From NCBI GenBank assembly GCA_030065655.1, contig JASJDT010000006.1, positions 1-35,344 on the forward strand: 35,344 nt of DNA, written 5' to 3'. The notes below the pieces were generated by a model. That model searched no databases. It worked only from the letters and a program-made list of their open reading frames with translations, and was not told where the DNA came from. Every line of letters begins with the position of its first letter. The stretch's first letter is position 1. Of this stretch, positions 8,875 to 16,394 are shown piece by piece. This stretch comes from Desulfocapsaceae bacterium. Its GTDB lineage: Bacteria > Desulfobacterota > Desulfobulbia > Desulfobulbales > Desulfocapsaceae. Both the position numbers and the translations under genes were made by a program.

Positions 8875-9191
8875 TACTGTTTATTTGAGCTCATCTTTTG
8901 CAATCCCAATTGACAATTCAGCTAAAAACCGGAGTGAAACTCATAATTTTGTTAGAATTATCCTTTAAAAAGATCTCCTAAAGGCAATTATTTTCAACTC
9001 CACATTAAGGTTAGTGAATTTGTAATATCTATTTGTTATTAAATATAAAATTAATCTTAAATAGGTAATAATACCTATATTGACTATCGTATTCCTACCT
9101 ATTTACATCAATCGCAATCGTTGATAAAAAAAATAGAGATCTATTCAAAACAATATAATTCAAAATATGTTTCATAACCAAAAGGTTATAG
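8875..9191. other. AT-rich intergenic region with inverted repeats
   Basis: A 317-nt stretch without a credible gene and markedly more AT-rich than its surroundings. It contains an inverted repeat CCTTTA...TAAAGG (8962-8984, 11-nt loop), the dyad at 9061-9078 (listed separately), another TACCTAT at 9096-9102 and a small dyad AACC-AAAA-GGTT just before the next gene. It probably contains the promoter and control sites of the 78-aa gene. Confidence 0.6.
9061..9078. repeat. Inverted repeat ATAGGTA-ATAA-TACCTAT (candidate operator)
   Basis: Perfect 7-bp arms with a 4-nt centre, 114 nt upstream of the 78-aa gene. The arm sequence recurs singly at 9096-9102, 9440-9446, 9470-9476 and 9952-9958. The dyad looks like a protein-binding site and not a terminator, since the stem is AT-rich and has no T tract. 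Confidence 0.45.
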
Positions 9192-9428
9192 ATGAGCAAG
9201 AAATTATCAAAGCGTCAATCGAAGACAAAGTTGCAGCAATCCAACTCGGCTTCAGTTGAGCAGAATATTAGGTTCATTGTTCCCATGCCTGGTAAGCTTT
9301 CCTGGTACTCTTCAAAAAGAGAGCTTGTCTACAGAAAAGTTCACTCTTTTAGAAACTTGACTGGTGACACTCCTATTGAAGATTTTCAAATACAATTTCT
9401 TATGCAAAGGGAGTATCCGATAGATTAG
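9192..9428 (+). CDS. Small basic protein, function unknown
   Basis: A 78-aa ORF with AAAGGTT about 5 nt before the ATG. I do not recognise it. The first 20 residues are very rich in Lys, Ser and Gln (MSKKLSKRQSKTKLQQSN) and likely disordered. The rest (IRFIVPMPGKLSWYSSKRELVYRKVHSFRNLTGDTPIEDFQIQFLMQREYPID) looks like a small folded unit with alternating hydrophobic residues. It has no signal peptide or membrane segment. It stands alone between an ABC operon and a tRNA, in AT-rich DNA with repeated TACCTAT motifs on both sides. It could be a recently acquired or lineage-specific gene; coding status rests on the ribosome binding site and a plausible protein composition. Confidence 0.5.
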   Translation: MSKKLSKRQSKTKLQQSNSASVEQNIRFIVPMPGKLSWYSSKRELVYRKVHSFRNLTGDTPIEDFQIQFLMQREYPID

Positions 9429-9590
9429 TATTTCCCAGTTACCTATCATATCAATTTGTCTCCTCAAGATACCTATTTCCACTGACTTTAAGATAATAAT
9501 TTACCCCCCTAGCTGTTTGTGGAGTATGGTATCAAATAACACGCATATTAGCAGGCTGAAAAGGTAAGCAGGCATGAGTGCATATCTTTT
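9429..9590. other. Intergenic, no gene recognised
   Basis: Space between the 78-aa gene and the tRNA terminator. It holds two more TACCTAT copies (9440-9446 and 9470-9476), 30 nt apart, and nothing else I can support. Confidence 0.5.
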
Positions 9591-9630
9591 AAACGAAGCA
9601 AGCGGTTCCGGCAGAAAGCCCGAACCGCTT
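9591..9630 (-). terminator. Hairpin terminator of tRNA-Thr
   Basis: Perfect 9-bp arms AAGCGGTTC / GAACCGCTT (9600-9630) with an additional GGC/GCC pairing inside the loop. On the minus strand it follows the tRNA 3' end by 8 nt and is followed by a T-containing but not pure-T stretch (GCTTCGTTTAAAAG). Confidence 0.7.
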
Positions 9631-9638
9631 GTAATATC

Positions 9639-9714
9639 TGGAGCCACTTGGCGGGATCGAACCGCCGACCTACGCTTTACGAGAGCGCCGCTCTACCATC
9701 TGAGCTAAAGTGGC
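9639..9714 (-). tRNA. tRNA-Thr, anticodon CGU
   Basis: Folded by eye on the minus strand: acceptor GCCACTT/AAGTGGC, D stem GCTC/GAGC, anticodon stem GCGCT/AGCGT with loop CTCGTAA (anticodon CGT at 9679-9681, reading ACG), T stem GGCGG/CCGCC with loop TTCGATC, discriminator T, and an encoded CCA (9639-9641). All stems pair, with one G-T. Decodes threonine ACG codons. It is single, flanked by its own promoter and terminator. Confidence 0.95.
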
Positions 9715-9732
9715 TGGTCAACTTTATTGGTG

Positions 9733-9761
9733 AAGATAACGTTTCCAGCTTGTTCCTTCAA
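9733..9761 (-). promoter_or_regulatory. Candidate promoter of tRNA-Thr
   Basis: On the minus strand TTGAAG, 17-nt spacer, TATCTT. Transcription would begin about 12 nt before the mature tRNA 5' end, a normal spacing for a single tRNA gene. Confidence 0.5.
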
Positions 9762-9880
9762 CGACAGAACTGTATATCAATTTATCAACAAAAAAACAAT
9801 ATCAATCAAAAGACGCCAGCTTTTCTACATACCTTCGCTATTTTACTGCTTTAACCTTGCTAATCAAAAAAAAGCTATAT

Positions 9881-9904
9881 CTGGAGGAGGAGATTATGGT
9901 ATAG
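9881..9904 (+). other. Strong ribosome binding site followed by a two-codon ORF (ATG GTA TAG)
   Basis: GGAGGAGG is followed after 5 nt by ATG, then GTA and TAG. The reading frame therefore encodes only Met-Val. It lies 53 nt upstream of the rlpA start, which itself lacks any Shine-Dalgarno. It may be chance or a minigene/regulatory ribosome-loading site. Confidence 0.35.
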
Positions 9905-9956
9905 AGACCAAAGCGATATAAGAATTACCAATTAATTTAAGTTATACGTATTACCT

Positions 9957-10712
9957 ATGACCTTTTCCAAGCAAAAAAGAATCTTCAGAACTCCACTCAT
10001 TTTCATTTTTCTCCTGCTCCTCTTCGGTTGCCATAAAGTATCGGGTAATGTTCCTCCTCCTTCGCAAGGGCCGGTATCAGATAAACCGACACAACGTCCC
10101 TATGTTATCAATAATGTGAGATATTACCCTATTCCTTCTTCAGAGGGATTTGTCGAAACCGGTATAGCCTCATGGTATGGTCGCTATTTTCATGGACGCA
10201 AGACTTCAAATGGTGAACGGTACAACATGTATGCTGATACAGCAGCACACAAAATTTTACCGATGAATACCATGGTCCTGGTAAAGAATCTGGAAAATGG
10301 ACGGGAGATGGTGGTACGCATCAATGACCGGGGACCATTTGTACGCGGAAGAATAATCGATTTAAGCTATGGTTCGGCCAAAAACCTGGGAATCATAAAA
10401 AAGGGTACGGCCAAAGTTCGGATTTATGCTCTGGCTCCAAAGACTGATGGCCGGTTTGCCTCAACACCTGACTTCACCACTGGCGAATTTTATGTACAGA
10501 TAGGTTCTTTTCTGGAAAAAAACAATGCTGAACGTTTGCGTGACAGATTCAAGTTTGCCGGTCATAACGCTATAATTAGTGAATTTCCACTTCGCCAGCA
10601 CACCTATTATCGAGTTCAGATTTACACCGGAACCAAACTAGAAATTGCAAGAAAGGCTGAGGCTGCTCTGCTTCGCAAAGGCTACGATGGAGCCTTTATC
10701 GTGGCCCGGTAA
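9957..10712 (+). CDS. rlpA: RlpA-type septal-ring lytic transglycosylase lipoprotein with SPOR domain
   Basis: A 251-aa lipoprotein: lipobox LFGC with Cys25. A double-psi beta-barrel RlpA domain (about 63-160) is visible as ETGIASWYGRYFHGRKTSNGERYN, VLVKNLENGREMVVRINDRGPFVRGRIIDLSYGSAKNLGI, including the Asp in NDRGPF associated with catalysis. A C-terminal SPOR domain (about 178-250, FYVQIGSFLEKNNAERLRDRF...HTYYRVQIYTG) binds denuded peptidoglycan at division sites. The protein cleaves glycan strands lacking stem peptides and assists daughter-cell separation. Only one ATG fits before the signal peptide; it has no Shine-Dalgarno, and a stop codon 24 nt upstream rules out a longer form. Its 3' end overlaps trpF (opposite strand) by 17 bp. 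Confidence 0.92.
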   Translation: MTFSKQKRIFRTPLIFIFLLLLFGCHKVSGNVPPPSQGPVSDKPTQRPYVINNVRYYPIPSSEGFVETGIASWYGRYFHGRKTSNGERYNMYADTAAHKILPMNTMVLVKNLENGREMVVRINDRGPFVRGRIIDLSYGSAKNLGIIKKGTAKVRIYALAPKTDGRFASTPDFTTGEFYVQIGSFLEKNNAERLRDRFKFAGHNAIISEFPLRQHTYYRVQIYTGTKLEIARKAEAALLRKGYDGAFIVAR

Positions 10713-11361
10713 CCTTATCATCGAAGGCCCGTACCTGAAAGATAAATCTTTCCAGTTCCTCGTGATTTTTGACACCTGGGCTCAGCTCAATACCGGAGTT
10801 AACGTCAACTCCATAAGGTCTGGCTATATCAAGAGCATTGTTGATATTTTCAGGAGATAGCCCTCCAGCGAGCACAAATGGCTTCTGGATATTGAGCCTG
10901 GCCAGTATCTGCCAATCAAAACTCACCCCGGTTCCACCCTCTTGATCTTTTACGTAGCTATCCAAAACGAAACCCTTTACTCGTTCATTGAACGGGGAAA
11001 GGTCTGTTTCCTGGGTATGCTCTCCGACACGAAAAGCTTTCATAACTGTACAAGACGGCAGTGCTCGAACTACTTTCTTACAAAAATCAGGATCTTCATC
11101 GCCGTGCAGCTGAATTGCGCTGAGGCCTAAATAATCGACTGTCTCTTCAATTTCAATAACACCTTCATTAACAAATACACCAACCGTAGTTATAAAAGGC
11201 GGCAGTTCGGCGGTGATCTCTCGAGCTTTCTCCGGCTCGATATACCTGGCACTTGATGGAACAAAAATAAAACCTAGCGCATCAACTCCTAAATCTATTG
11301 CCTTTTGAGCATCATCCAACCTGGTCGTGCCGCACATCTTTATCCGAGTTCTTTGAAACAT
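10696..11361 (-). CDS. trpF: Phosphoribosylanthranilate isomerase
   Basis: A 221-aa TIM-barrel enzyme of tryptophan synthesis converting phosphoribosylanthranilate to CdRP. Visible motifs: RIKMCGTTRLDDA with the catalytic Cys near the N-terminus, LGFIFVPSSARYIEPEKA, VGVFVNEGVIEI, IQLHGDEDPDFC, FVLDSYVKDQEGGTGVSFDW with the catalytic Asp, VLAGGLSPENI, and the phosphate-binding GVDVNSGIELSPGVKN. It is the last gene of trpEGDCF, 12 nt after trpC. It is stand-alone and not fused to trpC as in E. coli. The 3' end overlaps the convergent rlpA by 17 bp, so there is no room for an intrinsic terminator between them. Confidence 0.96.
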   Translation of the reverse strand: MFQRTRIKMCGTTRLDDAQKAIDLGVDALGFIFVPSSARYIEPEKAREITAELPPFITTVGVFVNEGVIEIEETVDYLGLSAIQLHGDEDPDFCKKVVRALPSCTVMKAFRVGEHTQETDLSPFNERVKGFVLDSYVKDQEGGTGVSFDWQILARLNIQKPFVLAGGLSPENINNALDIARPYGVDVNSGIELSPGVKNHEELERFIFQVRAFDDKVTGPR

Positions 11362-11373
11362 AGGAATAATTTT

Positions 11374-12153
11374 TCAGTGATGTAAACGTAATTGAGCAAA
11401 TACACCCGCATCTGATCCTGCTCTCATTAGGGTCTCCCCTATCAGAGCTGCAGTGACACCATGTTCATTCAGTTTCTTGATGTCTTCACCATTTTTTATC
11501 CCTGATTCACTGACAACCGGGATCGTATTGGGAATATTATTCTTCAGACGAAAAGTGGTGCCGATGTCCATGGAAAAATCCTTGAGATTGCGATTATTGA
11601 TACCTATTAAATTACAATCTGCCCGTAGAGCTTTTTCGAGTTCCTGCTCATCGTGAACTTCAACGAGAACATCCATCTGCAACTCCCTGGCATATTTATA
11701 ATAATCACCCAGCTGAACCTCGTCCAGTATTCCCGTAATCAGGAGAACCGCATCAGCACCGTGAATCGCAGCTTCTTGGATCTGTAACTCGTCAATGATA
11801 AAATCTTTTCTGAGCACAGGTAGGGAGACAATCTCTCTGGCTTTGAGTAAATTGAGCATACTTCCCTGAAAAAAATCTACATCCGTTAATACCGAAACTG
11901 CCTGAGCACCGTTTTTTTCATAGTGCCTGGTAATTTTTTTAATATCAAAATCAGCGGCTAGCACGCCTTTAGAGGGCGATGCCTTTTTCGCCTCGGCAAT
12001 AATGGCAACACCTTCAAAATCAAGGAGAGCCTTGCGAAATCCTCGCGGTGGAGCAATCTCCCGTTCTGCAAATTCATCAGGCAATTGCATGCCATTTTTC
12101 CGCAAGAGAGCAACTTCATCTCTTTTTCTGGCAACTATTGTATCTAATATCAT
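11374..12153 (-). CDS. trpC: Indole-3-glycerol-phosphate synthase
   Basis: A 259-aa TIM-barrel enzyme that cyclises CdRP to indole-3-glycerol phosphate. Motifs in order: IIAEAKKASPSKG (catalytic Lys and Glu region), VSVLTDVDFFQGS, LPVLRKDFIIDELQIQEA (catalytic Lys), VLLITGILD, LVEVHDEQEL, IGINNRNLKDFSMD and VVSESGIKNGEDIKKL. Full length for a monofunctional TrpC. It is the fourth gene of the operon, separated from trpD by 72 nt, the largest gap in the cluster. That gap holds no obvious promoter or terminator. The Shine-Dalgarno at the ATG is weak, but the family N-terminus (MILDTIVARKRDEV) begins exactly here. Confidence 0.97.
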   Translation of the reverse strand: MILDTIVARKRDEVALLRKNGMQLPDEFAEREIAPPRGFRKALLDFEGVAIIAEAKKASPSKGVLAADFDIKKITRHYEKNGAQAVSVLTDVDFFQGSMLNLLKAREIVSLPVLRKDFIIDELQIQEAAIHGADAVLLITGILDEVQLGDYYKYARELQMDVLVEVHDEQELEKALRADCNLIGINNRNLKDFSMDIGTTFRLKNNIPNTIPVVSESGIKNGEDIKKLNEHGVTAALIGETLMRAGSDAGVFAQLRLHH

Positions 12154-12225
12154 GATCTTTGCTTATGCCAGGCACCTTTACACTTCTCTAGCCTGGCTGG
12201 TAAATTGAGGTGGTAGATCATCCGA

Positions 12226-13272
12226 TTATCGGCCTGCCTGCAGGTGTTTGGAAAACGCAGCCAAAGCATCAAGCTTGGCTCTGGCCTTACCTGAATCAAT
12301 TATTTCCCCTGCCAAGGCAATCCCTGCCGTAAGGTCTATTACTGCTCCAGCAGCCATGAGGGCGGCACCACTGTTGAGGACCACCATATCTCTTTTTGGG
12401 CCTTGCTCTCCATCAAGAATTGCCTGCATCTGCACTGCTGCCTCTTCGGCGGTGGCCCCTCCACGTAATTGCTCCAATGTTGAGGTCGGCAGATTCAGAT
12501 CTGCAGGGTTGATCGTATAACTTGTTACTTCTTCATCTTTAAGTTCGGACACTCTGGTAATTCCTGTGGTGGTCAACTCATCGAGGTTACCTTCGCCGTG
12601 AACCACCAATGCTCTTCTTGCACCAAGCTTTCCAAGCACCCTTGCCAATGGTTCTGTGAGTTCCTCAGCGAATACTCCCAGTACCTGGACATTCGCCCCG
12701 GCAGGGTTAGTCAAAGGCCCCAATATATTGAAAATGGTACGCACACCGATTTCTTTCCGAGGTCCAATCGCATGCTTCATGGCACCATGGAGAGCAGGAG
12801 CAAAAAGAAAACCAATGCCAACCTCATTGATGCACCGACCAACATCTTCGGCCGACAAGTCCAGCACTACACCGGCTGCTTCCAGTACATCGGCACTGCC
12901 ACAGTTACTTGAAATAGATCTATTTCCGTGTTTAGCAACAGTCAACCCATGACCGGCAACAACAAAGGCCGAGGTCGTAGATACATTAAAGGTGCCTGAA
13001 CCGTCACCACCTGTTCCGCAGGTATCAATAACAATACCGCCCGACTCGGTGTCCACTCCAGTGACCACTCGAGTAGCTTTTTTCCGCATAACTTTGGCGG
13101 CACCGGTAATTTCCTCGACGGTTTCTCCTTTAATCCGCAGAGCAGTAATAAAGGAAGCAATCTGAGCTGAAGTTGCCTCTCCGCTCATGACTTCATCCAT
13201 CACAGCAACCATATCATCTTCACTGAGATTGCCACCTTCTATGACCTGCTTTATCGCTTCTCTAATATCCAT
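12226..13272 (-). CDS. trpD: Anthranilate phosphoribosyltransferase
   Basis: A 348-aa enzyme transferring phosphoribose from PRPP to anthranilate. Diagnostic motifs: [17 protein letters not shown] (PRPP-binding glycine loop), [59 protein letters not shown], and [13 protein letters not shown]. It is stand-alone, not fused with trpG. It starts 37 nt after trpG behind a G-rich leader (GGGGGTGGG next to ATG). The N-terminal helical domain ([49 protein letters not shown]) is complete. Confidence 0.97.
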   Translation of the reverse strand: MDIREAIKQVIEGGNLSEDDMVAVMDEVMSGEATSAQIASFITALRIKGETVEEITGAAKVMRKKATRVVTGVDTESGGIVIDTCGTGGDGSGTFNVSTTSAFVVAGHGLTVAKHGNRSISSNCGSADVLEAAGVVLDLSAEDVGRCINEVGIGFLFAPALHGAMKHAIGPRKEIGVRTIFNILGPLTNPAGANVQVLGVFAEELTEPLARVLGKLGARRALVVHGEGNLDELTTTGITRVSELKDEEVTSYTINPADLNLPTSTLEQLRGGATAEEAAVQMQAILDGEQGPKRDMVVLNSGAALMAAGAVIDLTAGIALAGEIIDSGKARAKLDALAAFSKHLQAGR

Positions 13273-13309
13273 CCCACCCCCAAATTTGCGCTATAGTCGA
13301 TTATTAGGA

Positions 13310-13933
13310 TCACCCCAACGATTCCTGCCAGGCACGCAGCATCTTCGGATAGTCCGGAGAGGTAAAATTTTCAAGAAGTTTTACTCCTGCGGCTGTCATA
13401 ATCGACTCAGGGTGAAACTGAACTCCTTCAACCTGCAAACTCTTGTGGCGAAGCCCCATAAGCTCACCCTGTTCGGTTCGTGCTGTTACCGCCAGACACG
13501 ACGGCAGCGCCGACTCTTCGGCCACTAGGGAATGATAACGCATCCCTTCAAATGGATTGGCCAATCCCTGAAACACTGCTTGATCATCGTGATGAATAGG
13601 ACTCGTTTTGCCATGCATAATCCGGCCGGCTCGAATGGTCTTTCCGCCAAAAGCTTCGCCTATTGCCTGGTGTCCTAGACAAATTCCAAGAACCGGAATT
13701 TTCTTGGAAAAGTAGCGGATCGCTTCGGTGGAAATACCAGCGTCCGCTGGTGTCCCAGGACCTGGTGAGATTAATAGGCGTTCAGGCGACAGCGCATCTA
13801 TTTCTTTAATACTTATCTTATTATTCCTGAAAACCTGAATGTCTGCAGTATTTCCTGCCCTTTTGAAGCTACCAGCAATGGTTTGCACAATATTGTAGGT
13901 AAATGAATCGTAGTTATCTATAATTACAAGCAT
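13310..13933 (-). CDS. trpG: Anthranilate synthase component II (glutamine amidotransferase)
   Basis: A 207-aa class-I glutamine amidotransferase supplying ammonia to TrpE. It begins with the family signature MLVIIDNYDSFTYN. It contains the oxyanion loop SPGPGTPADAG, the nucleophile Cys in VLGICLGHQAIGEAFGG and the His/Glu of the triad in VEGVQFHPESI. In many bacteria such a TrpG is shared with PabB for folate synthesis; here it sits 4 nt after trpE, so the tryptophan role is primary. Upstream AGGA lies unusually close to the ATG, but the conserved N-terminus fixes the start. Confidence 0.96.
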   Translation of the reverse strand: MLVIIDNYDSFTYNIVQTIAGSFKRAGNTADIQVFRNNKISIKEIDALSPERLLISPGPGTPADAGISTEAIRYFSKKIPVLGICLGHQAIGEAFGGKTIRAGRIMHGKTSPIHHDDQAVFQGLANPFEGMRYHSLVAEESALPSCLAVTARTEQGELMGLRHKSLQVEGVQFHPESIMTAAGVKLLENFTSPDYPKMLRAWQESLG

Positions 13934-13937
13934 CTTC

Positions 13938-15440
13938 CTAAAACCCCTTGTCAGCTAACTCTACTGCCCGACGTAAACCCATCGATTTGTTAACGGTTTC
14001 TTCAAACTCGCGGACTGGATCAGAATCCGCAACAATGCCTGCACCAGCCTGAATATACAAATCGTCGCCCTCCATGATGACGGTTCGTATGGTAATACAA
14101 AAATCCATGTTGCCAGAGAAACCGAAGTAGCCGACCGACCCGGCATATGGTCCACGCTTTGCAACTTCCAACTCATCAATTATCTCCATGGCCCGGATCT
14201 TCGGGGCACCACTCACTGTGCCAGCGGGAAAGCAGGCTGCCATAACGTCGAATTGATCTTTGCCAGGAGCAATTTTACCATGAACGCCTGAGACGATATG
14301 CATTACGTGACTATAACGTTCAATAACAGCCAGATCGCGTACTTCAACACTACCACCTTCAGCTATCCGGCCAACATCATTGCGACCAAGATCAACCAGC
14401 ATGAGGTGTTCGGCACGCTCCTTAGGATCAGCGAGTAATTCATTTTCAAGGGCTTGATCCTCTAAGGAATCCTTGCCTCGCTTTCGCGTTCCGGCAATGG
14501 GCCGCAGTTCAATCGAGTCTCCTTCCTTTCGCACCAGAATTTCCGGTGATGAACCTATCTGAATGAGCTTGTCGAGTTTCAAAAAAAAGAGATAGGGGCT
14601 GGGGTTGATATGACGGAGGGCGCGATATATCTGCAGCGGTGGAATTTTGGTTTTGGTATGAAACCGTTGTGATAGCACTACCTGAAATATATCGCCGGCC
14701 AGAATATATTCCCTGGCGTCTTCGACCATGCGATGAAACATTTCAGGCTGCATGTTGGATTCAAATACCGGTTTTTCATCTCGACCGCTTTCCTCACTTC
14801 TATAGAGGCTGGGCGGTACTGGACCGCGAATTTGCTTGATTACCTCTTCTATTTTCCGTGCAGCATCATCATGTAGGGTATTGGACTTCTCTTGTCCGCT
14901 GGTAAGCATCCAGCAGACAACGGTGACCGTTTGTCTGAAACTGTCATGTACCAAAACAACCTTGGGGATGATGAACGAAGAATCGGGAAAATCGAGATCT
15001 TCATGCCGATCCGGCAACTCCTCCATGAAACGAACCATGTCATAGCCTAAAAAACCTACTGCACCGCCACAGAAACGCGGGAGACTCTCATCTTCGAAGG
15101 CATCAAGATCAGCAATCAATTTTTTTAAGACTTCCAGCGGGTTGACATCAATATGTTTTTTTTGCCGTTGCTCGGCACACATCTCGATGGAGACAGTTCT
15201 GTTATAGGAGGTAAATTTGAGCAGCGGCTCAAAACCGATAAAAGAATATCTACCCCATTTTTCACCACCCTCCATGGATTCGAAAAGAAAGATATTCTCA
15301 TGATCATGAGCAAACTTGGCAAACAGGGTCAGAGGAGTATCTAAGTCAGCAACGATTTCTCGACACAAAGGAACTATATCGTTTTCTTCGCAAGCAGCGC
15401 TGAATTTTGTCAAAGAAGGAAAATATGGGTCTGAAGACAT
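13938..15440 (-). CDS. trpE: Anthranilate synthase component I
   Basis: A 500-aa chorismate-using enzyme that makes anthranilate with TrpG. The N-terminal domain (about 30-200) has the tryptophan feedback-binding signature [19 protein letters not shown] (LLES-type Ser and the GRYSFIG loop), so end-product inhibition is expected. The C-terminal chorismate-binding domain contains [72 protein letters not shown], and [23 protein letters not shown]. It is the first gene of the operon. The ATG has no strong Shine-Dalgarno. The upstream region lacks a Trp-rich leader peptide, so classical attenuation is not evident. Confidence 0.97.
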   Translation of the reverse strand: MSSDPYFPSLTKFSAACEENDIVPLCREIVADLDTPLTLFAKFAHDHENIFLFESMEGGEKWGRYSFIGFEPLLKFTSYNRTVSIEMCAEQRQKKHIDVNPLEVLKKLIADLDAFEDESLPRFCGGAVGFLGYDMVRFMEELPDRHEDLDFPDSSFIIPKVVLVHDSFRQTVTVVCWMLTSGQEKSNTLHDDAARKIEEVIKQIRGPVPPSLYRSEESGRDEKPVFESNMQPEMFHRMVEDAREYILAGDIFQVVLSQRFHTKTKIPPLQIYRALRHINPSPYLFFLKLDKLIQIGSSPEILVRKEGDSIELRPIAGTRKRGKDSLEDQALENELLADPKERAEHLMLVDLGRNDVGRIAEGGSVEVRDLAVIERYSHVMHIVSGVHGKIAPGKDQFDVMAACFPAGTVSGAPKIRAMEIIDELEVAKRGPYAGSVGYFGFSGNMDFCITIRTVIMEGDDLYIQAGAGIVADSDPVREFEETVNKSMGLRRAVELADKGF

Positions 15441-15458
15441 TTGGTTTCACACAATCGA

Positions 15459-15487
15459 TATATATAAAAGAGGTAATACCCAGGCAA
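15459..15487 (-). promoter_or_regulatory. Candidate trp operon promoter
   Basis: On the minus strand TTGCCT, 17-nt spacer, TATATA. It would give a very short untranslated leader (about 12 nt) before trpE. A 10-bp palindrome GGCTATAGCC (15536-15545) lies about 50 bp upstream and might bind a regulator. Confidence 0.35.
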
Positions 15488-15659
15488 GATACCATATTAT
15501 TTGGAAAATACCACGAATCTTCCAAAGAGGTTCTAGGCTATAGCCCAACTGAGAAGCAAACAGGAGCGACTTTCACCGAAGAATTTGCCAGAAGCATATG
15601 CAACAGTTTTGAGCAAAATAATGCTGCCAATATACTTTCCGGAAAAATTCCGTTTTATA

Positions 15660-15696
15660 TAAAAAAAGGGTCAGAAAACAGCTGTTTTCTGACCCT
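15660..15696 (-). terminator. Rho-independent terminator of rpsT
   Basis: A perfect 30-bp palindrome AGGGTCAGAAAACAG/CTGTTTTCTGACCCT (15667-15696), followed on the minus strand by a run of seven T. It lies 44 nt past the rpsT stop and isolates the trp operon from ribosomal protein transcription. Confidence 0.92.
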
Positions 15697-15740
15697 AAGA
15701 TAGTTAAGCAAGGTGGCAGTTGTGGTCTCAGTATCTCTTT

Positions 15741-16013
15741 TCACGCACCAGCTTCCATCTTATTGACCCGCTTGGTAAGTCGTGAAATTTTGCGGGAACT
15801 GGTTCGTTTATGAATGGTACCCTTTGAAGCGGTTTTGGCAATTACGGGAATAGCCTCTTGCAAGGCAACCTTCGCCTCTTCTGCAGAACCTTTGGCAATT
15901 GCGTCATTAACCTTGCGGACAGCGCTTTTGACTCGTGTTTTATTTATCCGGTTACGCATACGGCGAACCTTGGATTGTCGGTTCCTCTTTTCTGCAGATT
16001 TGTGATTAGCCAC
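15741..16013 (-). CDS. rpsT: 30S ribosomal protein S20
   Basis: A 90-aa, highly basic protein with the S20 signature: ANHKSAEKRNRQSKVRRMRNRINKTRVKSAVRKVNDAI at the start and KGTIHKRTSSRKISRLTKRVNKMEA at the end. It binds 16S rRNA early in small-subunit assembly. The start codon is GTG (not ATG), preceded by a strong AGAGGAGG about 8 nt away. GTG/TTG starts with good ribosome binding sites are common for S20, which is autoregulated at translation in E. coli. It has its own promoter and terminator. Confidence 0.98.
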   Translation of the reverse strand: MANHKSAEKRNRQSKVRRMRNRINKTRVKSAVRKVNDAIAKGSAEEAKVALQEAIPVIAKTASKGTIHKRTSSRKISRLTKRVNKMEAGA

Positions 16014-16394
16014 GAATTATTTCCTCCTCTGATTATCTCTCATTATCTGTATTCGGTGCTTCCGAAAATGTGTTCTCTAAACACCCTATTTTATAATTAG
16101 GCGTGGTGTTTTCTCTCTGTCGATTATGACTACGAAAAAGAGGTAAATCATTAATACACTCTTGTGTTAAAGTCAACGATAATCATTTGGGCTCCAACTT
16201 TTTTATTTTAATGAAGTAAATTGACACTCACAATCATTGTAGGCTAAGCTATATTGGCAAAGGAATGATACACTTTGACAAGAGACATGAGCAACCAGCA
16301 CTTATAAATTCTCATCATTGCTTAAGGGCAAGTTCTTTTATATTATTGTAAATATAAAATATAACTGATTAACCGTAACAAACCACTCTAGAAA
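16014..16394. other. Intergenic region between divergent rpsT and the cNMP/PATAN gene
   Basis: About 380 nt without a gene. It contains the rpsT promoter (16148-16176, minus). On the plus side, a TTGACA at 16221 and another at 16275 are seen, but neither has a well-spaced -10. A short dyad ACAAT-C-ATTGT lies at 16230-16240. Confidence 0.5.
16148..16176 (-). promoter_or_regulatory. Candidate rpsT promoter
   Basis: On the minus strand TTGACT, 17-nt spacer, TAATGA. This leaves a leader of roughly 125 nt before the GTG start, long enough for translational feedback structure. Confidence 0.55.

Noticed and set aside
9639-9714. tRNA-Thr as an integration site of a mobile element
   Set aside because: No integrase and no direct repeat of the tRNA 3' end found by eye nearby.
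15480-15600. Possible trp leader peptide (frame MLLANSSVKVAPVCFSVGL on the minus strand)
   Set aside because: Contains no Trp codon and no attenuator-like alternative hairpins with a T run before trpE.
15407-15703. 98-aa plus-strand ORF between trpE and rpsT
   Set aside because: It covers the trpE start, the candidate trp promoter and the rpsT terminator on the opposite strand, and the product resembles nothing; likely chance.
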